From positions 1-64,000 of the forward strand of contig JABJQG010000058.1 in NCBI GenBank assembly GCA_018663505.1: DNA of 64,000 nucleotides. The letters run 5' to 3'. The position numbers were made by a program, and so were the translations under genes. This document shows, one piece after another, positions 8,699 to 18,111 of the stretch. Position 1 is the first letter of the stretch. Each line of letters opens with the position of its first letter. Origin of the DNA: Pseudobdellovibrionaceae bacterium. Its GTDB lineage: Bacteria > Bdellovibrionota > Bdellovibrionia > Bdellovibrionales > UBA1609. Below the pieces are notes generated by a model. It made no database searches and was not told where the DNA came from. It worked only from the letters and a program-made list of their open reading frames with translations.

Positions 8699-10072
8699 TT
8701 ATATAATTTCAAAATATCTTTTTAACTGCCAATCGGTAATGGCCTTTTCATGCTCCATGACTTCCCACTCTCGGGTAGACACGAAATGCTCCACAAATTC
8801 TTTTCCAAAAATTAGAGGGGCTTCTTTGGACTTGCGTAATTCATTAGTAGAATCCTTAAGGCAAGTTGTTAGTTGATACTTTGTATCTAAAAGATCTTGA
8901 ACATCATATGCATTGCCTTTTACAGGATCATCTAAAGTCAGTTTCTCCTCTATACCTAAAAGACCAGCCCCTATCATTGCCGCTCCTGCCAAATAAGGGT
9001 TGGCGTCAGCAGACCCCACTCTAAATTCCACACGTTGGGATTTTTCACTGCCAGGAATCACTCTTAAGGCTGTGGTTCTATTTTCAACCCCCCATGTGGA
9101 AGCTGTGGGTGCCCAGAAACCTTTAACTAATCGCGTGTAAGAATTGATTGTTGGTGCGGCTAAGGCTAAAAAAGATTTTAAGTATTTAATTTGGCCAGCC
9201 ACATAGTGATGCATTAGTGGACTCATGCCATTAGGGTCAGCTTTATCGTAAAATAAAGACTTCCCCGTTTTTAAATCAAATAAAGATTGATGAATATGAC
9301 CTGATTGGCCAGGGTAATCCAAATTCCAACGAGCCATAAAAGTGCTCATAAGGTCTCTTTTTTGAAAAAAAACTTTAGTAAACGTCTTAAACAAAGTGGC
9401 TTTATCTGCAGCATCCAATGCCGTGTCATATTCTAAAGCCGCTTCCCAAACTCCCGGGCCCGTTTCGCAATGCAAACCTTCCACTGGAATATTTAAAGAA
9501 GACATATAATCCATAAAATCATTAAATAAATCAGAATAGGTAGAAGTTCTAATTACCGAATAGCCAAACATTCCTGGAGTTAGGGGTGTTAAATTTTGAT
9601 AATTTTTTTCTCTCACTGTATGTGGCGTTTCATCAAAGAGAAAAAATTCATATTCAAATGCTAGGTTTACTCCATAGCCCATGGACTCTGCTTTTGCTAG
9701 TACCCGCTTCATCATATTTCTGGGGCAAACAGGGTGGTCATTTTTTCCGTCAGAGTTTACAAAATCGGCTAAGTAAAAAGCCACATTTTCGTCAGGTAAA
9801 ATTCGCTCAGAACTTATATCTAATTTATATAAAGCATCTGGGTACGCCGTATGCCAACCCGTAAATTTAACAGGGTTTTCATAGAGGGTATCGTTAACAT
9901 CCCATCCAAATACGCAGTCACAAAAGCCACCACCTTCTTTAAATAAAGATTCAAATTTTTTTAGAGATACATATTTACCTCGTAATACGCCATCGATATC
10001 TGTGATGGCTATTTTAATTTTATTAATGCCTTTATTATTATAATCTTTAATTTTTTCAGATATGTTCACCAA
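8699..10072 (-). CDS. Glutamine synthetase-family ligase (PuuA-like)
   Basis: A 457-residue ATP-dependent ligase of the glutamine synthetase fold. Family signatures include the N-terminal beta-grasp segment (TDIDGVLRGKYV, where biosynthetic GS uses a different motif), the metal site FEYEFFLF, HCETGPGVWE, GHIHQSL and a C-terminal RVEFRVGSADANPYLA. This variant resembles gamma-glutamylpolyamine and gamma-glutamylethanolamide synthetases more than GlnA: it lacks the adenylylation-loop tyrosine region and ends differently. It sits between ALDH and Fe-ADH genes. A likely role is gamma-glutamylation of an amine, protecting it for oxidation by its neighbours. That function is inference. Confidence 0.82.
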   Translation of the reverse strand: MVNISEKIKDYNNKGINKIKIAITDIDGVLRGKYVSLKKFESLFKEGGGFCDCVFGWDVNDTLYENPVKFTGWHTAYPDALYKLDISSERILPDENVAFYLADFVNSDGKNDHPVCPRNMMKRVLAKAESMGYGVNLAFEYEFFLFDETPHTVREKNYQNLTPLTPGMFGYSVIRTSTYSDLFNDFMDYMSSLNIPVEGLHCETGPGVWEAALEYDTALDAADKATLFKTFTKVFFQKRDLMSTFMARWNLDYPGQSGHIHQSLFDLKTGKSLFYDKADPNGMSPLMHHYVAGQIKYLKSFLALAAPTINSYTRLVKGFWAPTASTWGVENRTTALRVIPGSEKSQRVEFRVGSADANPYLAGAAMIGAGLLGIEEKLTLDDPVKGNAYDVQDLLDTKYQLTTCLKDSTNELRKSKEAPLIFGKEFVEHFVSTREWEVMEHEKAITDWQLKRYFEII

Positions 10073-10090
10073 AAATCCTTTGTTAATTAG

Positions 10091-11473
10091 CTAAATTTTA
10101 AGTTTAAAATGCTTCGCTTTTCTTCTCGTCACATTATAAAAGCCATAGCTTGAAAGGGCAGAACCACAACCACTGTCCTTTACACCTGTCCAAGGTAAAG
10201 CTGGGTCTAAATAATCACATCGGTTCATAAAAACAGTTCCGGTGTTCACTTCACTAAAAAATATTTCTGCGTTGGATTTACTGATAGTAAAAATAGAAGC
10301 CGTTAATCCGTACTTAGAATCATTTATAAAATCAATGGCTTGATTTAAGTCACCCACCATCATCACTGCCATAATGGGCCCAAAGTTTTCCTCTTGCATA
10401 ATCTCCATACTATGATCTGCATTTTTAATTAATGTGGGTTGAAAAAACACAGCATCATTAATTTTTTCTATTTGACCACCTAGAACCAGTTTAGCCCCTT
10501 TACTAAGGGCCTCCTGCACTTGTGAAGTCATTATATCAGCCGCTTTAGCCTGAGCTAAGGGACCCATAGATGTTGAACTTTCTTTAGGGTCTCCCAATTT
10601 ATAATTTTCAAGAAGTACTTTTGCTTTTTCAATAAAGTCTTTATAAACAGCCTCGTGCACATACACCCGTTCAATGCCGCAACAAGACTGCCCCGAGTTA
10701 AACATAGCCCCATCCACAATAGTTTCCACAGCCTGTTTTAAATCCACATTTTCATCCACATAGGCGGCATCTTTTCCACCAAGTTCCATGGCAGGCATCA
10801 TAAATCTATGACGTGTATGATTTAAAATACTCTGTCCACCAGGTACTGACCCTGTAAACACCACATGATCAATATTTAGTTTCTCAATAATCTCCCCAGT
10901 AGTTTCATGATCTACAACAACTTGTCTTATTAAGTTTTTATGGTCACCTAAATGAGAAAATGCTTTTTCAAAGTGTGCCCCTAACTTTGGAGTTAAACTG
11001 GAGTGTTTTAATAAAACTGTATTCCCTGCAATCAAAGCAGGAATCACAGAATTTACCGTAATTAATAAAGGGTAATTCCAAGCAGAAATTACAAAAATGG
11101 TACCAAGAGGCTCATGATGAATTTGCCTTTCAAAACCTTCTTTTTCTTCAATTTCATTGGGACATAATGTTTGTACTGCAATATCACAAAGGTAATTGGC
11201 CCTTTCAAAAAAACCATTAACTTCACCGTTGCACTGAGCTAAGGGACGTCCCATTTGTTCGCATATGTCTTGAGAAATTCTTTCACGATGCTCTTCGAAG
11301 TACTTAAGTCCTTCACGAACTAATAACAAACGCTCTTCAATATCTAAACTTTTCCATACCTGTTGTGAGGTATTCAGCTGGCCAATAATTTCTCCACATT
11401 CATCAAAATTTTGCTTATGAAATATTCCTGTTTCTCTATGAGAATAAGGATCTTTAGTTACTAATTCAGTCAT
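10091..11473 (-). CDS. NAD(P)-dependent aldehyde dehydrogenase
   Basis: A 460-residue ALDH-superfamily enzyme. The active-site motifs are complete: SAWNYP near 130, the cofactor loop FTGSVPGG (206-213), general base Glu230 in MELGGKD, and nucleophile Cys264 in NSGQSCCG; a second Cys follows directly. The reaction is oxidation of an aldehyde to its acid. It is the second gene of the operon, 14 bp after the flavoprotein gene and 18 bp before the ligase gene, which suggests that its substrate is a gamma-glutamyl aminoaldehyde or the aldehyde made by the Fe-ADH. Succinate-semialdehyde dehydrogenase-type specificity is an alternative. Confidence 0.9.
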   Translation of the reverse strand: MTELVTKDPYSHRETGIFHKQNFDECGEIIGQLNTSQQVWKSLDIEERLLLVREGLKYFEEHRERISQDICEQMGRPLAQCNGEVNGFFERANYLCDIAVQTLCPNEIEEKEGFERQIHHEPLGTIFVISAWNYPLLITVNSVIPALIAGNTVLLKHSSLTPKLGAHFEKAFSHLGDHKNLIRQVVVDHETTGEIIEKLNIDHVVFTGSVPGGQSILNHTRHRFMMPAMELGGKDAAYVDENVDLKQAVETIVDGAMFNSGQSCCGIERVYVHEAVYKDFIEKAKVLLENYKLGDPKESSTSMGPLAQAKAADIMTSQVQEALSKGAKLVLGGQIEKINDAVFFQPTLIKNADHSMEIMQEENFGPIMAVMMVGDLNQAIDFINDSKYGLTASIFTISKSNAEIFFSEVNTGTVFMNRCDYLDPALPWTGVKDSGCGSALSSYGFYNVTRRKAKHFKLKI

Positions 11474-11487
11474 AAAATTACCTTTCT

Positions 11488-12909
11488 TTATCTAACTGCT
11501 ACTGGGGGATCATCACATCTAAAAATTTCTAAACTACTTGGCTTGTCTTCTGCCTTAGCAGCTAACTCTCTAAAGGCCGCTCGTAACCCTTCCTCTAAAA
11601 CAGGATGATAAAATGGCATAGAAAGTACATCAAACACTGTTAACTGTAAATTCACAACCCAAGCTAACAGATGCGCTAAATGTTCGCCACCAGGTGTAAT
11701 TAGTTCTGCACCCAAAAGCAAACCATTTTTTGAATCAGCATAAACACGAAGGACTCCTTTTTCTTGACCCATCACTATTGTACGTCCAAAGCCTCTAAAG
11801 GAATTTTCGCCTGTTATAAACTCAACTCCGCTGGAGCTCAATTCTTTAAATGTTTTTCCAACATAGGCGATGTTTGGGTCACAAAAGACAATACCCATGG
11901 GTTCTCTACGACGAAAACACTGTGTCTCTGGTCTTACAGAATTATAACCTGCGATTCTTCCTTCATCGGAAGCTTCATGTAAAACTGGCCTCTGGGCATT
12001 TACATCACCAGCAAAATAAATATTTGTTTTAGGAATTTGAAAAGTCTTCAAATCAAAAGAAGGAAGCCCTCGCTCATTAAGTTCCACACCAATATTCTCT
12101 AAACCCAGTCCTTTTAACGTAGGTGCACGACCCATTGTTAAAAATGCTTTTTCAACTTTCCATATTTTATCCCCAGACTTAACCACAAGAAGACCAGCTT
12201 CTTCACCAATAATCTCTGCACCGTCATAACTCACCTCAAACTCTTCTTCTATAAGCTGATTGGCTTCAGCCAAAACTACTGGATCAGTTATGCCACCGAT
12301 GGTTTTCCCCACATTGATTCCAATAATTTTTACACCTAATCGACTCAGTGCCTGACCCAACTCTAAACCTATAACTCCCAAACCAATAACAGCAATAGTT
12401 TTAGGTAGAGTTTCTAGTTCGAAAAAGTCGTCTGTATTAATAAAATAATTTTTATAGGACTCCCAACTTCGTGGCAAAATTGGGCGAGAACCTGTGGCAA
12501 TAACTATACTTTTTACTTTGATTTTCTCGTCACCAAGATCCAAGGTATTCTCATCAATAAAGGTGGCTCGTTTAGTAATTAACTTTTCCTCTTTCCAAGA
12601 GGTCATACCTCTCAGTACACCACCCACAAAACGGTCACGTAGTTTTCTTACATGAGCCATTACTTTTTTATGATCAACGCTTAGGTGTTCGCCACCACAA
12701 ATACCCTGATGTTCAAAACCATGTCTGTGATGAAATTCATTGGCAACATGTATTAAAACTTTTGAAGGCATACAACCAACTCTGGCACACACTGTTCCTA
12801 GTGGGCCATCATCTATCACACAATAATTTTGAGTTTTTTTAACAACTTCTTTTCTTGCAGACAGTCCCGCAGAACCGGCTCCAATAATGGCAACATCAAA
12901 CTCTCGCAC
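11488..12909 (-). CDS. Dihydrolipoamide dehydrogenase-type flavoprotein disulfide reductase
   Basis: A 473-residue pyridine nucleotide-disulfide oxidoreductase with FAD motif IIGAGSAG (8-15), redox-active disulfide Cys41/Cys46 in CARVGCMPSK, NAD motif GLGVIGLELG and the C-terminal catalytic dyad in YHPVLEEG. The usual lipoamide dehydrogenase signature is GGxCxNxGCxPSK; here TVCARVGC differs, so it belongs to the LpdA-like/mercuric-reductase-like branch, not to a classical E3. No lipoyl or E1/E2 genes are nearby. It leads the operon with the ALDH, ligase and ADH genes, so it may recycle a cofactor or thiol for them. The physiological substrate is unknown. Confidence 0.82.
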   Translation of the reverse strand: MREFDVAIIGAGSAGLSARKEVVKKTQNYCVIDDGPLGTVCARVGCMPSKVLIHVANEFHHRHGFEHQGICGGEHLSVDHKKVMAHVRKLRDRFVGGVLRGMTSWKEEKLITKRATFIDENTLDLGDEKIKVKSIVIATGSRPILPRSWESYKNYFINTDDFFELETLPKTIAVIGLGVIGLELGQALSRLGVKIIGINVGKTIGGITDPVVLAEANQLIEEEFEVSYDGAEIIGEEAGLLVVKSGDKIWKVEKAFLTMGRAPTLKGLGLENIGVELNERGLPSFDLKTFQIPKTNIYFAGDVNAQRPVLHEASDEGRIAGYNSVRPETQCFRRREPMGIVFCDPNIAYVGKTFKELSSSGVEFITGENSFRGFGRTIVMGQEKGVLRVYADSKNGLLLGAELITPGGEHLAHLLAWVVNLQLTVFDVLSMPFYHPVLEEGLRAAFRELAAKAEDKPSSLEIFRCDDPPVAVR

Positions 12910-13014
12910 TTAAATCTCCTTTAACTTAACAAAAACAAAATCAATTTATTTCGTATTTAACTTTAATACAGATTTACCAAGGTTAAAAGCCATTACGGTA
13001 GGGATTATTGGCTA

Positions 13015-13042
13015 TAGATATTAGTCCACATACTAATATCTA
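13015..13042. promoter_or_regulatory. Palindromic operator candidate upstream of the flavoprotein operon
   Basis: Arms TAGATATTAGT (13015-13025) and ACTAATATCTA (13032-13042) are perfect inverted repeats of 11 bp around the spacer CCACAT. The centre lies about 120 bp upstream of both divergent starts (12909 and 13159). A smaller palindrome GTCT-GT-AGAC follows at 13055-13064. The size and symmetry suit binding of a dimeric regulator; no U-tract accompanies it, so a terminator is unlikely. No regulator gene is adjacent. Confidence 0.5.
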
Positions 13043-13158
13043 CCCAACAACTAGGTCTGTAGACTTTAGTATTGGATACAACCAAATATAGTTCAAAATA
13101 TGGACCACCCCTTGTGATTAAAACTAAAATATTTCCATAAAAAACCGATATTTATGCT

Positions 13159-14361
13159 ATGAATATACTCATTGTCAGCCAAATGTTTTACCCCGAATCA
13201 TTCAAGATTAATGATCTCGCCTTCCAATTGAAAAAAAAAGGACATACGGTCACAGTACTTACCGGAAAACCTAATTATCCAAAAGGTGATTTTTTTCCAG
13301 GCTATTCATTCTTTAAACCTAATCGTGAGAGCATTCATGATATTGATGTGATTAGAGTTCCTCTATATCCAAGAAAAAATGGAAGATTTCATCATCTTAT
13401 TTTAAATTATTTAAGCTTCGTTTTCTTCGCAACAATAATTGGCTTACCCAAAGTTCTTTTTAAAAAGTATGACATCGTCTTTTCCTGGGGAACCTCGCCT
13501 ATCCTAATGGCAATACCAGGAATTTTTGCAGCAAAACTAAAGCGAAAACCACACTATGTTTGGGTTCAAGATTTATGGCCTGAAACCTTATCAGCAGTGG
13601 GAGCCACTAAAAACCCACTACTTCTTAATATTGTGGGCCTAGTGGTTAAATGGATTTATAAAAACTCGTATAAAATCCTTATTCAATCTCAGTTCTTTAA
13701 AAGTAGTATTCTTAAATGGGGCGGTAAAGAAGAACAGATTATGTACTACCCTAACTGGGCTGAAGAGATTTTCGAAAAAGACAAATCAAAACCACAATCA
13801 CAGACCCAGGATTTTAAAATACTCTTCGCTGGAAATGTGGGCATTGCCCAAAACATGGGACTTATTGTGGACACGGCTCGACTTATCACTCATGAAAAAA
13901 TTGTTTTTCATATTTATGGCGAAGGCAGTTCTAAAAAATGGCTCGGTGAACAAATTATTAAATATAACCTTCAAAACAAGATAGTTCTTCATGCAAGATT
14001 ACCTGTTGAAGATATGCCTCAACTTTACAGACAACATGACGCTCTATTTGTTTCATTAAAAAAAGAGCCGGCATTCGAGAAGGTACTACCTGCTAAAGTA
14101 CAAACTTATCTCACTTCCGGAGTACCCATTATTGCTTCTGGAGAAGGAGAGCTAAATAGAGTAATTACAGCTTCTGGAGCTGGGTTTTGTGCACCGCCAG
14201 AAGATGCTAATGAGAATTTTGAATCCATTCTTAAACTTTACAAGCTTACGGCTGAACAAAGAATATCTATGGGTATCAAAGGTCAGGAATTTTATAATAA
14301 ATATTTCACAAGAGAGCATTTAATTAATCAACTTGAAGACAATTTTAAAAAGGCAGCATAA
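13159..14361 (+). CDS. Glycosyltransferase family 4, WbuB-like
   Basis: A 400-residue GT-B fold transferase that starts MNILIVSQMFYPE and ends in a GT4 donor-site domain (AGNVGIAQNMG near 220; a C-terminal E-x7-E-like region with GVPIIASGEGE). The N-terminal pattern (SFKINDLAFQLKKKGHTVTV) is typical of WbuB/FnlD-type transferases that add L-FucNAc to lipid-linked oligosaccharide at the cytoplasmic face. The next three genes make UDP-L-FucNAc, which supports this acceptor/donor role. The gene overlaps capF by one base (TAATG). Confidence 0.8.
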   Translation: MNILIVSQMFYPESFKINDLAFQLKKKGHTVTVLTGKPNYPKGDFFPGYSFFKPNRESIHDIDVIRVPLYPRKNGRFHHLILNYLSFVFFATIIGLPKVLFKKYDIVFSWGTSPILMAIPGIFAAKLKRKPHYVWVQDLWPETLSAVGATKNPLLLNIVGLVVKWIYKNSYKILIQSQFFKSSILKWGGKEEQIMYYPNWAEEIFEKDKSKPQSQTQDFKILFAGNVGIAQNMGLIVDTARLITHEKIVFHIYGEGSSKKWLGEQIIKYNLQNKIVLHARLPVEDMPQLYRQHDALFVSLKKEPAFEKVLPAKVQTYLTSGVPIIASGEGELNRVITASGAGFCAPPEDANENFESILKLYKLTAEQRISMGIKGQEFYNKYFTREHLINQLEDNFKKAA

Positions 14362-15467
14362 TGAAAGTTTTAATTACAGGAGCCAGTGGGTTTATTGGCA
14401 AAAACTTAAAAGTACATTTAACTGAGCTCAAAGACATTGAGGTTTTTACTTTTACACGTGAGCAATCGCTCTCGGATCTACCTGACCTCATCAATAATAT
14501 GGATTTTGTTTTTCACCTAGCTGGTGTTAACCGGCCAGAAACGGTAGATCAATTTAAAACAGGCAATATTGACCTCACCTTAGCTATCTGTGACGCTATT
14601 GAAGCCAGTGATAATAAAATTCCCATGATTTTTAGTTCGTCTATTCAGGCAACAAAAGATAACCCTTATGGCCACAGTAAGCTTGCAGCCGAGCAGGAGT
14701 TGTTAAAGTTCTCTGAGAAAAATGGAAGCCCTGTGTATATTTTTCGTTTGCCCAATGTTTTTGGTAAATGGTGTAAACCAAATTATAACTCTGTTGTAGC
14801 TACATTCTGTAACAACATGGTTAATGATATTCCCATAGAAATTCATGACAGATCCACCAAACTGAAACTGGTTTATATTGATGATGTGATTCGCCAGCTT
14901 ATCTCCGTTCTCCATGCTCCTAAGAATAAAGACGCTTATTGCCATATTGATCCGGTTTATGAAATTTCTCTGGGTAAATTAGCTGATAAAATTAGTTCTT
15001 ATAAAAATAGTAGAGATACCTTAATTACAGAAAAAGTGGGAGTTGGCATAGACCGCGCATTACATTCAACGTACTTAAGCTATATACAGCCTAATAACTT
15101 TTCGTATCCTTTAGTGAAGCATGGGGATCAAAGAGGTGTTTTTGTGGAAATGCTAAAAACAAAGGACTCTGGACAAATATCATTTTTTACAGCCCATCCA
15201 GGCATTACCCGTGGTGGGCATTATCATCATAGTAAAACAGAAAAGTTTCTGGTGATTAAGGGAGAAGCGTTATTTAAATTTAAAAATATTTTAAATAATG
15301 AATCTTACGAATTAAAAACCACTGGTAACGATCCGGAAATTGTAGAAACCGTTCCCGGCTGGACCCATGACATTACAAATACAGGAAATGAGGAAATGTT
15401 AGTTATGCTATGGGCTAACGAAATTTTTGACAAAGACCTTCCTGACACCTACGCATGTCCACTATAA
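14361..15467 (+). CDS. capF: UDP-2-acetamido-2,6-dideoxy-hexulose reductase/epimerase CapF
   Basis: CapF (WbjC/FnlB) acts second in UDP-L-FucNAc synthesis: 3-epimerisation and NADPH reduction of the 4-keto sugar from CapE, giving UDP-N-acetyl-L-talosamine. The 368 residues show an N-terminal SDR domain (GASGFIGKN, residues 7-15; the S-x(n)-YGHSK catalytic segment) and a C-terminal cupin domain from about residue 245 with metal-site histidines in GGHYHHSKTEKF. The two-domain SDR plus cupin layout is diagnostic. It is coupled to the transferase upstream by TAATG and precedes capG by 11 bp. Confidence 0.92.
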   Translation: MKVLITGASGFIGKNLKVHLTELKDIEVFTFTREQSLSDLPDLINNMDFVFHLAGVNRPETVDQFKTGNIDLTLAICDAIEASDNKIPMIFSSSIQATKDNPYGHSKLAAEQELLKFSEKNGSPVYIFRLPNVFGKWCKPNYNSVVATFCNNMVNDIPIEIHDRSTKLKLVYIDDVIRQLISVLHAPKNKDAYCHIDPVYEISLGKLADKISSYKNSRDTLITEKVGVGIDRALHSTYLSYIQPNNFSYPLVKHGDQRGVFVEMLKTKDSGQISFFTAHPGITRGGHYHHSKTEKFLVIKGEALFKFKNILNNESYELKTTGNDPEIVETVPGWTHDITNTGNEEMLVMLWANEIFDKDLPDTYACPL

Positions 15468-15478
15468 GGAAACACAAG

Positions 15479-16609
15479 ATGAAAAAATTAAAAGTGATGA
15501 CAGTTATTGGTACCCGCCCCGAAATCATTCGTTTATCTAAAGTCATAGCAAAACTGGATGACCATTGTGAACACATTTTAGTACACACAGGCCAAAACTA
15601 TGATTACGAACTCAATGAAATATTTTTTAATGACTTAGGTATTCGTAAACCGGATCACTTTTTAAATGTTGCGGGGAAAAGTAGTGCAGAAACCATAGGT
15701 AATGTCATCACATCTGTGGATAAAGTGTTAGCAGAGGTTAATCCAGAAGCCCTATTAGTACTTGGTGATACCAATAGCTGTATGTCAATTTTACCTGCTA
15801 AACGCAGAAAGATCCCCACATTCCATATGGAAGCTGGTAATCGATGTTTTGATCAACGAGTGCCCGAAGAAATTAACCGTAAACTGGTAGATCATATGGC
15901 TGATATAAACTTAACCTATAGTGCCATTGCTAGAGAATACCTACTTCGCGAGGGTTTACCTGCAGATATGATTATTAAAACTGGAAGTCCAATGTTTGAA
16001 GTTTTAAAATCATACAGCAAAGACATTGAAGCTTCTGATGTCTTAGAAAAGCTTAAAATAAAAAAGCACAATTACTTTATAGTCAGCGTCCATCGAGAAG
16101 AAAATATTGATTCGGACAAAAACTTTCTCAACTTAGTTGAAACTCTAAATTCAGTTGCAGAGCTTTATAAACTACCTATTATTGTGTCAACACACCCCCG
16201 TACACAAAAACGTATTGACGCCATGAAAGTGAGCTTTAATCCACTGATCCAATTGTTAAAACCAATGAGCTTTAGCGACTACAATAAACTGCAATTATCA
16301 TCCAAAGCCACACTCTCAGACAGTGGTACTATTAATGAAGAATCTTCAATTATGAATTTTCCGGCATTAAATCTACGTGAAGCTCATGAACGACCAGAGG
16401 GAATGGAAGAGGCTGCCGTAATGATGGTGGGTTTAAAATCAGAAAGAGTGTTGCAAGGATTATCTATTCTAGAAACACAACCCAGAGACGAACTGAGAGT
16501 GCTTAACGAAGTTAAAGACTATTCTGTGCCCAATGTTTCAGATAAAATTGTACGAATCATTCACAGCTATACAGATTATGTGAATAGAGTGGTTTGGAAA
16601 AAGTATTAA
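15479..16609 (+). CDS. capG: UDP-N-acetylglucosamine 2-epimerase-family enzyme CapG/WecB
   Basis: A non-hydrolysing UDP-HexNAc 2-epimerase of 376 residues with the N-terminal GTRPEIIRL and later LGDTNSC, HMEAGNRCFD, SVHREEN and DSGTINEE signatures. Next to capF and capE it most probably performs the last step to UDP-L-FucNAc (2-epimerisation of UDP-L-TalNAc) and not UDP-ManNAc formation. The ATG at 15479 is chosen because AAGGA sits 8 nt upstream and the residues from MKKLKV match the family N-terminus; an upstream ATG at 15455 lies inside capF. About 230 bp separate it from capE. Confidence 0.9.
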   Translation: MKKLKVMTVIGTRPEIIRLSKVIAKLDDHCEHILVHTGQNYDYELNEIFFNDLGIRKPDHFLNVAGKSSAETIGNVITSVDKVLAEVNPEALLVLGDTNSCMSILPAKRRKIPTFHMEAGNRCFDQRVPEEINRKLVDHMADINLTYSAIAREYLLREGLPADMIIKTGSPMFEVLKSYSKDIEASDVLEKLKIKKHNYFIVSVHREENIDSDKNFLNLVETLNSVAELYKLPIIVSTHPRTQKRIDAMKVSFNPLIQLLKPMSFSDYNKLQLSSKATLSDSGTINEESSIMNFPALNLREAHERPEGMEEAAVMMVGLKSERVLQGLSILETQPRDELRVLNEVKDYSVPNVSDKIVRIIHSYTDYVNRVVWKKY

Positions 16610-16838
16610 TTATTTTAATTTGGTATTTTTGTAGTTAAATTGCTTCTATTGCTTTATAAAACATCATTTATTACCAATGGTACAAACTCCACTTCCGTCT
16701 AGTTTCGAATCTCATTCATCTCCACCAAAAGCACTTATTATCTCACAGAAACTAGACTCATTTGTAGACCTAGCTCACCGATAAGTCAGTATATAACAGT
16801 ATTTCATTAAATCGTGGAAATGGCTTGAGGGAGATAAG

Positions 16839-17906
16839 ATGATTTTAAAAGATAAGGTAATCCTAGTTACCGGTGGAACAGGATCTATGGGTAAAACTTT
16901 TGTAAAAAGAGTTTTGTCAGGCGCACACGGTTTACCTAAAAAGGTTATTGTTTTTTCAAGAGATGAAGCCAAACAACATTATATGCGCCTTAGCTATATG
17001 CAGAAAAAAAATACAACTGATGAAGTCATATTTCATAATTTTAACAAGATCCTTGAATTTAGAATTGGCGATGTGAAAAACTATCGTGATGTGTGCAGTG
17101 CAATTAAAGGTGTAGATATAGTGATAAATGCCGCAGCACTAAAACAAGTTCCCACTTGCGAATACTTTCCAGGACAAGCTGTTGCCACAAACTGTGTGGG
17201 TGTGGAAAACATTGTTAACGCCATTCGTGAAAATGAATATGGAGTCGAAACAGTGGTTGGTGTGAGCACAGACAAAGCATGTAAACCAGTGAACGTCATG
17301 GGAATGACCAAAGCCATACAAGAAAGAATATTTACTGCAGCTAATATACTTTGCCCAGAAACACGTTTTGTATGTGTGAGATACGGTAATGTTTTAGCCT
17401 CAAGAGGATCAGTGATTCCACTATTCCATGATCAAATTAAAGCTGGTGGACCGTTAACCATTACTGATGAAAATATGACTCGCTTTCTCATAAGCCTGGA
17501 AGATGCTGTAGACACAGTACTCGCCGCAATAGAGCATGCAAAACGTGGTGAAACATTCATTCCCATAGCGGCAGCAGCCAATATGGTAAATGTAGCAAAA
17601 GCCCTTATAGGCGATCGCGATGTGGAAATCAAAGTCACTGGAATCAGACCCGGCGAAAAGCTTTATGAATCTCTTATTTCAGAAGAAGAAGCCACAAGAA
17701 CTTACCGAACCGATTATGGATATTACTCTATCCAACCCATGTTACCAGAAATTTTAAAAACCATGAAACCACAGGATCTAATTGGTGAATACTCCTCAGA
17801 AGGAGACATTCTCGATCTAAAAGGAACGGTGAAACTATTAGAGGATAACAACCTCATGGTAGATGAGAGCATAGTCTTTGATGATATCAATGAAATGATT
17901 GGATAA
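16839..17906 (+). CDS. capE: UDP-GlcNAc 4,6-dehydratase/5-epimerase CapE
   Basis: An SDR enzyme of 355 residues of the FlaA1/WbjB/CapE soluble type. Cofactor motif VTGGTGSMGKT (10-20) is followed by the ALKQVP segment and VSTDKACKPVN, where the family has an M-x3-K catalytic site in place of YxxxK (MGMTKA). It removes water from UDP-GlcNAc with C5 inversion, the first step to UDP-L-FucNAc. It lacks the N-terminal membrane domain of the large FlaA1 homologues. The start has GAGG about 10 nt upstream. A 200-bp convergent gap with a repeat separates it from the BY-kinase gene. Confidence 0.92.
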   Translation: MILKDKVILVTGGTGSMGKTFVKRVLSGAHGLPKKVIVFSRDEAKQHYMRLSYMQKKNTTDEVIFHNFNKILEFRIGDVKNYRDVCSAIKGVDIVINAAALKQVPTCEYFPGQAVATNCVGVENIVNAIRENEYGVETVVGVSTDKACKPVNVMGMTKAIQERIFTAANILCPETRFVCVRYGNVLASRGSVIPLFHDQIKAGGPLTITDENMTRFLISLEDAVDTVLAAIEHAKRGETFIPIAAAANMVNVAKALIGDRDVEIKVTGIRPGEKLYESLISEEEATRTYRTDYGYYSIQPMLPEILKTMKPQDLIGEYSSEGDILDLKGTVKLLEDNNLMVDESIVFDDINEMIG

Positions 17907-18001
17907 TTTTCACAGATTACATCACCTAATATTTAACCAAAAAAACCTCAATAAAAAATTAATCTGAAGTATTGATTTTGTCGTACCATATGGAGTAATG
18001 G

Positions 18002-18070
18002 CCAGTATTCTATATTATAGGGATAACCAGTATTCTAAATTGTCATCCAGAGCGAAGCGAAGGATGACAA
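18002..18070. repeat. Direct repeat and REP-like palindrome between capE and the BY-kinase
   Basis: CCAGTATTCTA occurs twice (18002-18012 and 18028-18038). It is followed by a palindrome with arms TTGTCATCC (18040-18048) and GGATGACAA (18062-18070) around AGAGCGAAGCGAA. Palindromes of the form GTCATCC-n-GGATGAC with a GAGCGAAGCGAAG core recur in many bacterial genomes as intergenic repeats. It lies between two convergent genes, so it may also stop transcription from both sides. Confidence 0.65.
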
Positions 18071-18111
18071 ACTTTGATAAGTACCATTAGCCTAAAAAAT
18101 AATTTTTAGTA

